From Rhodoferax sp. (GTDB taxonomy: Bacteria; Pseudomonadota; Gammaproteobacteria; Burkholderiales; Burkholderiaceae): a stretch of 5,195 nucleotides of DNA. The stretch spans positions 1 to 5,195 of the forward strand of contig JAQGNA010000501.1 of NCBI GenBank assembly GCA_028292075.1, written 5' to 3'. Positions within the stretch are counted from its first letter, which is position 1, and each line of letters begins with the position of its first letter. Below, one piece after another: positions 1-5,195 of the stretch. The position numbers were made by a program, and so were the translations under genes. The notes under the pieces were generated by a model. That model was not told the DNA's origin, made no database searches, and saw nothing but the letters and a program-made list of their open reading frames with translations.

Positions 1-8
1 CACGGCGA

Positions 9-494
9 TCAGGCCGCCGCGAGGAACTTGCGCAGGTTCGCCGCCGCCTGTGCGCGAACCTTGTTCCGCAGCATCGGCGTCCAGCCCAGCAACATGCCCG
101 GCGCGCCCAGCGCCTGGCGTGACCAGCTCCAGAAATCGAATCGATCGCGGTGGGTGGTGATCAGCCCCTGCGGGCTGAAGGTGACCTCCGCGTCGATGCG
201 GTTGTGCACCAGCCGGCCCGTGGCGCTGAAGCGGTAATGGGCCTCCCAGTGGGCCCGGCCCCGTTGCGCATCGGCCTGCACGTCGCGTGCCTCCAGGCGC
301 CACACATCGCGGCCCTTTGCCGCCGTGGCGGCGCACAGCATGCGCCACATGCCCGTCACCTCACGCTCGCCCAGCAAGCTGAACACCTCGTCCTCGAACC
401 GCACGTCCGGCGCATAGCAACGGCCCATGGCTTCCGCGTCGAGGGCGGCGAAGGCGTTGTAGAAGTCGCACAGGGTGCGTTGATTGGCGTGCAT
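9..494 (-). CDS. NTF2/SnoaL-like fold protein (nuclear transport factor 2 family), function unknown
   Basis: Complete minus-strand gene of 161 residues, a normal length for a single-domain NTF2-like (cone-shaped alpha+beta) protein. The N-terminal helix (about residues 8-28, FYNAFAALDAEAM then CYAPDVRFED) and the segment GEREVTGMWRMLCA (about 42-55) are typical of SnoaL-like/NTF2 proteins. Later strands include AHWEAHYRFSATGR (81-94) and RIDAEVTFSPQGLITTHRDRFD (from about 99). The C-terminal part, from about 120 (FWSWSRQALGAPGMLLGW), is an amphipathic tail. There is no signal peptide or membrane segment, so it is probably cytoplasmic. Family members range from isomerases and cyclases to ligand-binding proteins, and no substrate can be assigned. 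I chose the ATG at 494 because homology-like sequence begins there; an in-frame TTG at 617 would add 41 low-complexity, Arg/Pro-rich residues and looks non-coding. No clear Shine-Dalgarno precedes the ATG. It is transcribed away from the phc-like operon, so a functional link is possible but not shown. Confidence 0.85.
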   Translation of the reverse strand: MHANQRTLCDFYNAFAALDAEAMGRCYAPDVRFEDEVFSLLGEREVTGMWRMLCAATAAKGRDVWRLEARDVQADAQRGRAHWEAHYRFSATGRLVHNRIDAEVTFSPQGLITTHRDRFDFWSWSRQALGAPGMLLGWTPMLRNKVRAQAAANLRKFLAAA

Positions 495-674
495 GCGTGG
501 TGGGGTAGTTGATGGCGCGAAGGGGGTGCCGCGTGCCGCGGCGAGTTCGCACGAGGGGTACGGTCGCTCGAAAAACGACCCAATCCACCCCTTCGGATGG
601 TCTTCCGGGCGGCGCAACAGTGCCAGAATACGCTGCCGATGTCCATGCTGGCTTTCACCACCAAGGTGTTCGCC

Positions 675-684
675 CGGTGCACCG
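675..684. promoter_or_regulatory. Perfect 10-bp palindrome, possible operator
   Basis: CGGTGCACCG is identical to its own reverse complement and lies about 122 bases upstream of the methyltransferase ATG in the divergent spacer. A palindrome of this length can be a dimeric regulator site, but in GC-rich DNA it can also occur by chance. No regulator is assigned. Confidence 0.2.
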
Positions 685-796
685 CAGACAACGTCGTGCC
701 CTTCTGCCGTCGCTCGTCGTGATCCGCCCTTCGAAGTCCCAATCAGTGCAGTCCCTCAGATCCATCGATCCTGTCGTTTCCTTTCGCAACACGCAC

Positions 797-802
797 GGGG
801 AA
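797..802 (+). promoter_or_regulatory. Ribosome binding site of the methyltransferase gene
   Basis: GGGGAA lies 3-4 bases before the ATG at 806. It is purine-rich and complementary to part of the anti-Shine-Dalgarno. It supports the ATG at 806 over the in-frame upstream ATG near 509, which would add 99 Arg-rich residues without family character. Confidence 0.55.
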
Positions 803-805
803 ACC

Positions 806-2176
806 ATGCGCGGCACGCTCACCAGCTACCAGAAGCGGGCGCTGGTGATGGAGGTCTACAACCCGAATTCGATCGTGCAGATCAGCGAGGTGGTGCACGA
901 CCTCACGGTGCGTGCCGGCGACAGGCACCTTTACAAGGGAAAGGCCGTCGTCGTCAGCCTGGTGAACACCGGGCTCATGACCGTGGTGTCGGTGACGCTG
1001 ACAGACGAATGGAACGACGTGCTCGGCATGCAGGCGGATCCGGCGTCGTTCGCCGACCAGGCCAGCGCCTTCGTCGACGACTGGAACAACCGCTTCACCA
1101 TCTGCCAGGACTACCAGGTGGCGGTCAGCGAACTTCGGGCCTACCTCGCCGACGTGGCCCGCTGGGTCGACCAGGCCGACCTGGTGACGACCCTGCCGCG
1201 TGAAGACTCGGGCCGCCTGCGCAAGGATGTCTTCATGGGTCTGGCGCAGCCGCTCATGACGCGGGCCCGCGACTACTTCGATCGCTTCGAAAGCAGCGCG
1301 CAGGCCATCGAACCCGACCTCCAGGCGGCCCACCGGGTGTTCGCGCAGGCCGCCATCCATCCGCTGATTTTGCGCGCCCCTTTCGTCTACCGCACCTTCG
1401 CCAAACCCATGGGCTACGCCGGCGACTACGAGATGGTGAACCAGATGCTGGCAGACCCGCGCGAGGGCAGCAGCACCTATTTCCAGATCGTCAACACGCT
1501 GTTCCTTCAAGCCGCGGTGGCCCGGGCACACCGCAACCGCATCGACATCCTCGACGACTACCTGGCACGTGTTCCGGCCTCGGTCAATGGCCTGGAACCG
1601 ATCCATGTCCTCAATGTCGGATGTGGCCCGGCGATCGAGGTGCAACGGCTCATTGCGTCGCACCCCCAACCCGAACGCCTCTTCTTCACACTGATGGATT
1701 TCAGCGAGGAGACCCTGGCCTATACCCGGTCACGCATCGCCGAGGCCTGCGCGGAACGCGGCGTGCGGCTCGAGGTGGAATGGGTCAACGATTCGGTGCA
1801 CAACCTGCTCAAACGCGCCTCCAGCGCGGCTGTCCGCCAGTTGGACGAAAAGCGCTTCGATTTCGTCTATTGCGCCGGCCTGTTCGACTATCTTTCCGAC
1901 AAGGTATGCCAGCGCCTGCTGCAGTACTTCGCGGCGCGCACGCGCCCGGGCGGCACCATCCTGGCCACCAACGTGCACCGAAGCAACCCGGAACGACATA
2001 CGATGGAGCACCTGCTCGAATGGCACCTGATCTACCGCGACGAGAGCGACATGCGCCGCATCGCGCCAGCGACGTGCCAGGTGCAGGACATCTATACCGA
2101 CGACACCGGAGTGAACGTATTCCTCGAATTGCAAAACCACCCATCGTCCTCATCGATGGCCTCGTCAAGCCACTGA
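806..2176 (+). CDS. phcB: PhcB-like SAM-dependent methyltransferase (3-hydroxy fatty acid methyl ester signal synthase)
   Basis: 456-residue class I SAM methyltransferase. By analogy with Ralstonia PhcB, it would methylate the carboxyl of a 3-hydroxy fatty acid to make a diffusible quorum-sensing ester (3-OH PAME or 3-OH MAME type). The N-terminal region (about 1-75, opening RGTLTSYQKRALVMEVYNP) is a predicted beta-rich domain, PilZ-like in feel but without clear c-di-GMP-binding motifs. A helical middle (about 80-260) contains the characteristic KPMGYAGDYEM (200-210). The Rossmann catalytic domain follows: SAM motif I VLNVGCGPA (268-276), an acidic residue after strand 2 at D298 (LMDFS), motif IV FDFVYCAGLFDYLSD (351-365) and post-motif RPGGTILATNVH (380-391). 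The protein ends in a Ser-rich tail (SSSSMASSSH). There is no signal peptide or TM segment, so it is cytosolic. It is the first gene of a four-gene operon, and the kinase downstream begins about 2 bases after its stop. Assignment as phcB rests on domain content plus operon order; the acyl chain length of the product cannot be inferred. Confidence 0.88.
   Translation: MRGTLTSYQKRALVMEVYNPNSIVQISEVVHDLTVRAGDRHLYKGKAVVVSLVNTGLMTVVSVTLTDEWNDVLGMQADPASFADQASAFVDDWNNRFTICQDYQVAVSELRAYLADVARWVDQADLVTTLPREDSGRLRKDVFMGLAQPLMTRARDYFDRFESSAQAIEPDLQAAHRVFAQAAIHPLILRAPFVYRTFAKPMGYAGDYEMVNQMLADPREGSSTYFQIVNTLFLQAAVARAHRNRIDILDDYLARVPASVNGLEPIHVLNVGCGPAIEVQRLIASHPQPERLFFTLMDFSEETLAYTRSRIAEACAERGVRLEVEWVNDSVHNLLKRASSAAVRQLDEKRFDFVYCAGLFDYLSDKVCQRLLQYFAARTRPGGTILATNVHRSNPERHTMEHLLEWHLIYRDESDMRRIAPATCQVQDIYTDDTGVNVFLELQNHPSSSSMASSSH
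2141..2159 (+). repeat. Small inverted repeat just before the phcS start
   Basis: CCATCG (2141-2146) and CGATGG (2154-2159) form a perfect 6-bp stem around a 7-base loop. It lies in the last codons of the methyltransferase gene, about 20 bases before the probable GTG start of phcS. No U-tract follows, so it is not an intrinsic terminator. It could affect initiation of phcS, or be a by-product of the Ser-codon-rich tail. Confidence 0.3.
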
Positions 2177-2178
2177 AG

Positions 2179-3516
2179 GTGCAGCCGCAGATCCACCAGG
2201 GCTACCAGGCCCAGCTGGCCGAGTTTCGGCTGACGTACAGCCGGGTGGGCTGCACGCTGGCCATCGTGCTGGTCCTGGGCGGCGTGGCGCTCGACCAGGC
2301 CTTCTATCCGGAACAGGCACGCATCCTCGGCATCGTGCGCCTGGTCTGCAGCGCGATGCTCGGGGTGGCGCTGGCCGCGCTGTTCAGCCGGGTGGCCGGG
2401 CACTACGTGCGCGCCATCACGATGTTCTGGCTGATGCTTCCCCAGGTGATGATCAGCTGGATGATCTACGACACGCAGGGTGCCACGTCCCCCTATGTGT
2501 TCGGGTTGAGCCTGGCGCTCTATGCGGCCGGCATCATCATGCCGATCGGCTTTTTGCAGGGCATCGCGCTGGGGGTGTTCACCTGCGCGGCCTACATCTG
2601 CGCCTGCTTCGCGCATGGCGGCGGGCAGCCCGACAACGCCTCGGTGCTGGCCGGCAATTCGCTCTTCCTGCTGTTCTCGGCCACCATCTCCGCCGGTTGC
2701 ACCTGGTTCAACGAACGCGCGCGCCTGCAGCTGTTCCAACTGCAGCACGAGGTGTCCGAAAAGAACGCCGCGCTGCAGAGCACCAACCAGGCGCTGGCCG
2801 AGATCAAGGGCCACATGATGCAGCAGGAAAAGATGGCCGCGCTGGGCACGCTGGCGGCCGGGTTGCTCCACGAAGTCAACAACCCCGTGAACTACAGCCT
2901 GATGGCCCTGAACATGGCGCAGATGGACGCCGCCGTCGTTGCCAGCGCCGATCTCAAGGAAAGCCTGGCCGATGCCAAGGAAGGCATGCAGCGCGTGCAG
3001 GGCATCGTGTCCGACCTCAAGACCTTCGCCTACCAGAAGCCCGGCGACGACGCGAGCCGCATCTTCCTGTTCGAGAAAGCACTGAGATCGGCGCTGCGGC
3101 TCACCGGCTTCGAGATCAAGGGGATTGCGGTGAGCGTCGACCTGCCCATGGACACGCATGTGCGCGGCGACGAACCGGCCCTCATCGGCGTGCTGATCAA
3201 CCTGCTGGGCAACGCCGCGCTGGCGCTGCACAAGGCGGCCCGCGACAAGCCCGTCATCGAGGTGCGCGCACACCGCGAAGCAGGCCGGTTGCAAGTGGCC
3301 GTGCGCGACAACGGCACCGGCATCAGCCCGGCCAACCTGGCCCGGGTGTTCGAACCTTTCTTCACCACGCGCGACGTGGGCAAGGGCCTGGGGCTGGGCC
3401 TGAGCGTCAGCTACGCCATCATCAACCGGCACGGAGGCGAGCTCCGCGTGAACAGCGAAGAAGGCGCCTGGACCGAATTCAGCTTCGACCTCAAACTGGC
3501 CACCGACCATGTCTGA
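2179..3516 (+). CDS. phcS: PhcS-like membrane sensor histidine kinase
   Basis: About 445 residues from a GTG at 2179. Six predicted TM helices (roughly 24-41, 49-69, 79-98, 104-121, 124-145, 157-177) have short loops and a positive-inside pattern, with both ends cytoplasmic. There is no large periplasmic domain, which fits sensing of a hydrophobic ligand in or at the membrane. A coiled coil (about 178-220, ending MMQQEKMAALGTLAAGLL) leads to the H-box HEVNNP, phosphoacceptor H231. The HATPase_c domain is complete: N-box NLLGNAALAL (341-350), G1 DNGTGI (377-382), F-box FEPFFTT (391-397) and G2 GKGLGLGLS (401-409). No receiver is attached, so phosphate must go to a separate protein, probably the downstream PhcR and/or PhcQ. 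The start is uncertain: no ATG lies in frame until well inside TM2. Candidates are CTG 2173 (overlapping the phcB TGA), GTG 2179 and GTG 2245. No Shine-Dalgarno is visible, so coupling to phcB translation is likely. The sequence does not show directly that it binds the PhcB product. Confidence 0.87.
   Translation: MQPQIHQGYQAQLAEFRLTYSRVGCTLAIVLVLGGVALDQAFYPEQARILGIVRLVCSAMLGVALAALFSRVAGHYVRAITMFWLMLPQVMISWMIYDTQGATSPYVFGLSLALYAAGIIMPIGFLQGIALGVFTCAAYICACFAHGGGQPDNASVLAGNSLFLLFSATISAGCTWFNERARLQLFQLQHEVSEKNAALQSTNQALAEIKGHMMQQEKMAALGTLAAGLLHEVNNPVNYSLMALNMAQMDAAVVASADLKESLADAKEGMQRVQGIVSDLKTFAYQKPGDDASRIFLFEKALRSALRLTGFEIKGIAVSVDLPMDTHVRGDEPALIGVLINLLGNAALALHKAARDKPVIEVRAHREAGRLQVAVRDNGTGISPANLARVFEPFFTTRDVGKGLGLGLSVSYAIINRHGGELRVNSEEGAWTEFSFDLKLATDHV
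3509..3516 (+). other. ATGTCTGA start/stop overlap between phcS and phcR
   Basis: The ATG of the receiver-kinase gene (3509) lies inside the last codons of phcS, whose TGA ends at 3516. No strong Shine-Dalgarno precedes this ATG. The arrangement suggests reinitiation or coupled translation, giving linked amounts of the sensor and its likely partner. Confidence 0.8.
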
Positions 3517-4783
3517 CCCCAACATGTACACCCCGACCAGCGGCTTCGGGCTGCTCGGCCCGAATGCCGCCATCGCCATCGACGCCACCACGGTGTTGTA
3601 TGTCGATGACGAGCCACAGGCCTGCAAGTGGTTCAAGCGCATGTTCGCCGACGAGTTCCGCATCGTCACCGCCGGCGGAGTGGACGAGGCACTGCAAGCG
3701 CTGCAGCAGCCCAACCAGATCGCCGTGCTGCTGACCGACTACCGCATGCCGCTGCGCAACGGCATGGAGTTGCTCGCCGCGGCGCAGCGCGACCACCGCC
3801 ATCTGGTGCGGCTGCTGGTGACCGCGTTCGCCGAAAAGGAACTTGCGATCGCCGCCATCAACGAGGGCCATGTTTTCCGCATCCTCGAGAAGCCGCTCGA
3901 CGAACAGCGCACCCGCGAAGCCCTGCGCGACGCGCTGGCCCTGTACCAGCTGCGCGTGGTGGAGCGCGCGGTGCACGAGCAGCGGGTGAGCGCCATGCGT
4001 GAGACGCTGGGCTTTCTCGCGCATGAACTCAACACACCGCTGGCCACCGTGCGCGGCTACATGGACGCCCTGAAAAGCCGGCATCGGCCCTGGCCCGTGG
4101 CAGCCGTTGGCAGCGCCGTCGAAACCGGCATCGTGCGCTTCGCCGAGGGCTCGCCCGGCGAGGTGATGGCCGCCATCGAATCGGCGGAGCGCCGGGCGCT
4201 CTATTGCCAGTCGCTGGTGGCGACCTTCGTGCAGTCCGCGCGCGACGCCTACCCGGGTGCCACGCCGCAGAGCATCCAGGCCAGCCAGCTGGTCGAGGCG
4301 TTGATCGACGAATACCCCTTCGAGAACCACGAACTGGGCTGGGTCGACTACCACCTGACCTCGGACTTCAGGTTGCCGGGCCGGCGCGACCTGCTCTATC
4401 TCGTGCTGTGCACGCTCACCAAGAACGCGCTGCAAGCCCTCCGTGGCCGGCCCCAGCCGGTGCTGCGGATCGAGGTCGGACAAGAGGCCCCAGCAAAGGG
4501 CGCCGGCCGGCATTGGATCCGTCTGGCCGACAACGGGCCGGGCATCGCTCCGGAAATTCTGGACCGCCTGACGCTCGAGCCGGTGTCGACCAAGACCCGC
4601 GTCAACGCGCGCGGCCTGTCCGAAGGCGAAGGCGGCAACGGCATGGGGCTGATGTTCTGCCGACGTGTCGTGCAGTCCATCGGCGGCGCCATCGAAATCG
4701 TTTCACCTGAAGGCCAGGGTGCCACAGTCACGCTGTACTTTCAGTCTTCCAATGTTGTTAACCGTGGTGGAAACCGAGCATGA
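3509..4783 (+). CDS. phcR: PhcR-like response regulator with C-terminal histidine kinase domain
   Basis: 424 residues, soluble, with the order of a hybrid kinase reversed. The N-terminal receiver (about 28-145) has the acidic pocket D33/D34/E35 (LYVDDEP), phosphoacceptor D77 (TDYRMP), switch T105 (LVTAF) and K128 (EKPLD). A helical linker (about 135-165) leads to an H-box FLAHELNTP with H172 as candidate phosphoacceptor. The HATPase_c domain follows: N-box TKNALQAL (N306), G1 DNGPGI (341-346) and G2 GNGMGL (376-381). All catalytic motifs look intact, so it could both accept phosphate and autophosphorylate. There is no DNA-binding domain and no TM segment. Ralstonia PhcR is known for exactly this receiver-kinase layout, and there it acts in the pathway that controls PhcA activity. 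The receiver is clearly related to that of the next gene. It overlaps phcS by 8 bases and phcQ by 4. Confidence 0.88.
   Translation: MSDPNMYTPTSGFGLLGPNAAIAIDATTVLYVDDEPQACKWFKRMFADEFRIVTAGGVDEALQALQQPNQIAVLLTDYRMPLRNGMELLAAAQRDHRHLVRLLVTAFAEKELAIAAINEGHVFRILEKPLDEQRTREALRDALALYQLRVVERAVHEQRVSAMRETLGFLAHELNTPLATVRGYMDALKSRHRPWPVAAVGSAVETGIVRFAEGSPGEVMAAIESAERRALYCQSLVATFVQSARDAYPGATPQSIQASQLVEALIDEYPFENHELGWVDYHLTSDFRLPGRRDLLYLVLCTLTKNALQALRGRPQPVLRIEVGQEAPAKGAGRHWIRLADNGPGIAPEILDRLTLEPVSTKTRVNARGLSEGEGGNGMGLMFCRRVVQSIGGAIEIVSPEGQGATVTLYFQSSNVVNRGGNRA
4766..4773 (+). promoter_or_regulatory. Ribosome binding site of phcQ
   Basis: GGTGGAAA lies 6 bases before the ATG at 4780, inside the end of phcR. 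It supports independent as well as coupled initiation and fixes the phcQ start at the ATGA overlap (4780-4783). Confidence 0.5.
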
Positions 4784-5195
4784 GACCTGACAAGATTCTG
4801 TATGTCGACGACGAGCCGATGGCGCTGAAGTATTTCGAGCGCCTCGTCAATCCGATTGCGCCGGTGCTGACGGCGCTGTCGGTCGAAGAAGGCCGCGCCA
4901 TCCTGCGCGAACGCGGTGACGAAATCGCCGTGCTGATCTCCGACCAGCGCATGCCCACGGCCTATGGCAACGAGCTGCTGCGGTACGCACGCGAGCACCA
5001 TCCGAACATGGTGCGGATGCTGACCACGGCCTACTCCGAACTCGGCGAGGCCATCGAGGCCATCAACACCGGCGAGATCTACCGCTACATCACCAAGCCC
5101 TGGGACCTCGAGAACTTGCGCGCCGATTTGCGCAATGCGCTGGAGTTGTCCGCCTTGCGAAACGAACGCGACGCGATGCTGCGCGAAAAGCTCGC
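4780..5195 (+). CDS. phcQ: PhcQ-like response regulator, partial (3' end beyond window)
   Basis: 138 complete codons plus two bases are present; the frame stays open to the window end, so the C-terminus is missing. The visible part is a whole CheY-type receiver: acidic pocket D10/D11/E12 (LYVDDEP), phosphoacceptor D55 (ISDQRMP), switch T83 (LTTAYS), then K106 in YITKPWD. After it begins a charged helix (about 111-138, RADLRNALELSALRNERDAM), probably a dimerising linker to an unseen output region. It resembles the start of the equivalent linker in PhcR. The ATG at 4780 shares ATGA with the phcR stop and has an upstream GGTGG. The name phcQ rests on its place as fourth gene after phcB, phcS and phcR and on the receiver. 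Other receiver proteins with different output domains, such as HD-GYP, start similarly and cannot be excluded from this fragment alone. Confidence 0.8.
   Translation, partial: MRPDKILYVDDEPMALKYFERLVNPIAPVLTALSVEEGRAILRERGDEIAVLISDQRMPTAYGNELLRYAREHHPNMVRMLTTAYSELGEAIEAINTGEIYRYITKPWDLENLRADLRNALELSALRNERDAMLREKL

Larger units (their letters stand above)
495..805. other. Divergent intergenic spacer upstream of the phc-like operon
   Basis: About 311 bases separate the start of the NTF2-like gene from the methyltransferase start. Open frames cross it on both strands, but their translations are Arg/Pro-rich and lack recognisable domains, so I treat it as non-coding. It must hold the promoters of both divergent transcription units. 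I find no good sigma70 -35/-10 pair at usual spacing on either strand, no sigma54 site with correct spacing and no intrinsic terminator. Structures that are visible: a perfect 10-bp palindrome at 675-684, a GGTCG/CGACC inverted repeat at 562-580, and an ATCGAT-centred imperfect dyad near 759-773. Confidence 0.7.

Noticed and set aside
562..580. GGTCG/CGACC stem as an intrinsic terminator
   Set aside because: The stem is only 5 bp, the A-run is in the loop rather than after the stem, and it lies between divergent genes where no terminator is expected.
614..628. Possible minus-strand sigma54 promoter (TGGCAC followed by TTGC)
   Set aside because: The two boxes are only 2 bases apart instead of about 5, so the GG-GC spacing is about 7 rather than 10.
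509..805. N-terminal extension of the methyltransferase by 99 residues
   Set aside because: The added residues are Arg/Pro-rich and non-globular; family-like sequence and a GGGGAA ribosome site begin only at the ATG at 806.
743..1669. Minus-strand open frame (308 codons) opposite phcB
   Set aside because: His/Val/Gly-rich shadow of the methyltransferase, with no domain and no start context.
2141..2159. Dyad as a transcription terminator splitting phcB from phcS
   Set aside because: No T-tract follows and the genes are about 2 bases apart, so read-through is far more likely.
2092..3714. Long minus-strand open frame (540 codons) opposite phcS
   Set aside because: It mirrors the GC-rich codon pattern of the real gene, is His/Gln/Gly-rich, and has no recognisable domain; the plus strand has clear kinase motifs.
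3491..4513. Minus-strand open frame (340 codons) opposite phcR
   Set aside because: Antisense shadow of the receiver-kinase gene with low-complexity composition and no family motifs.

Overview
The window looks like chromosomal DNA from a GC-rich betaproteobacterium, most likely a Burkholderiales member such as a Comamonadaceae relative. This assignment is inferred from the G/C-rich third codon positions and the gene set; no rRNA or other taxonomic marker is present. No tRNA, rRNA, CRISPR array, insertion sequence or phage gene is visible.

Layout. Positions 9-494 on the minus strand encode a small NTF2/SnoaL-fold protein. A divergent spacer of about 311 bases (495-805) follows, with short dyads but no convincing promoter. 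The rest of the window is one tightly packed plus-strand operon of four genes: a SAM-dependent methyltransferase with an extra N-terminal domain (806-2176), a six-TM membrane histidine kinase (2179-3516), a protein with a receiver domain followed by a histidine kinase core (3509-4783), and a second receiver protein cut by the window end (4780-5195). The junctions are a 2-base gap, an 8-base overlap and a 4-base ATGA overlap, which suggests co-transcription and translational coupling.

Working together. Gene order, domain content and motifs match the phcB-phcS-phcR-phcQ quorum-sensing operon described in Ralstonia solanacearum. There PhcB makes a 3-hydroxy fatty acid methyl ester (3-OH PAME or 3-OH MAME), PhcS senses it, and PhcR and PhcQ relay the state to the LysR-type regulator PhcA. 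By analogy this window encodes the production, sensing and relay of a diffusible lipid-like signal. PhcA is not in the window, and the acyl length of the signal cannot be read from the sequence.

Main points of interest: the operon itself in a probably non-Ralstonia host; the inverted receiver-to-kinase layout of PhcR; clear paralogy between the PhcR and PhcQ receivers; an unassigned N-terminal domain on the methyltransferase; and the lack of an ATG start for phcS, just downstream of a small dyad.
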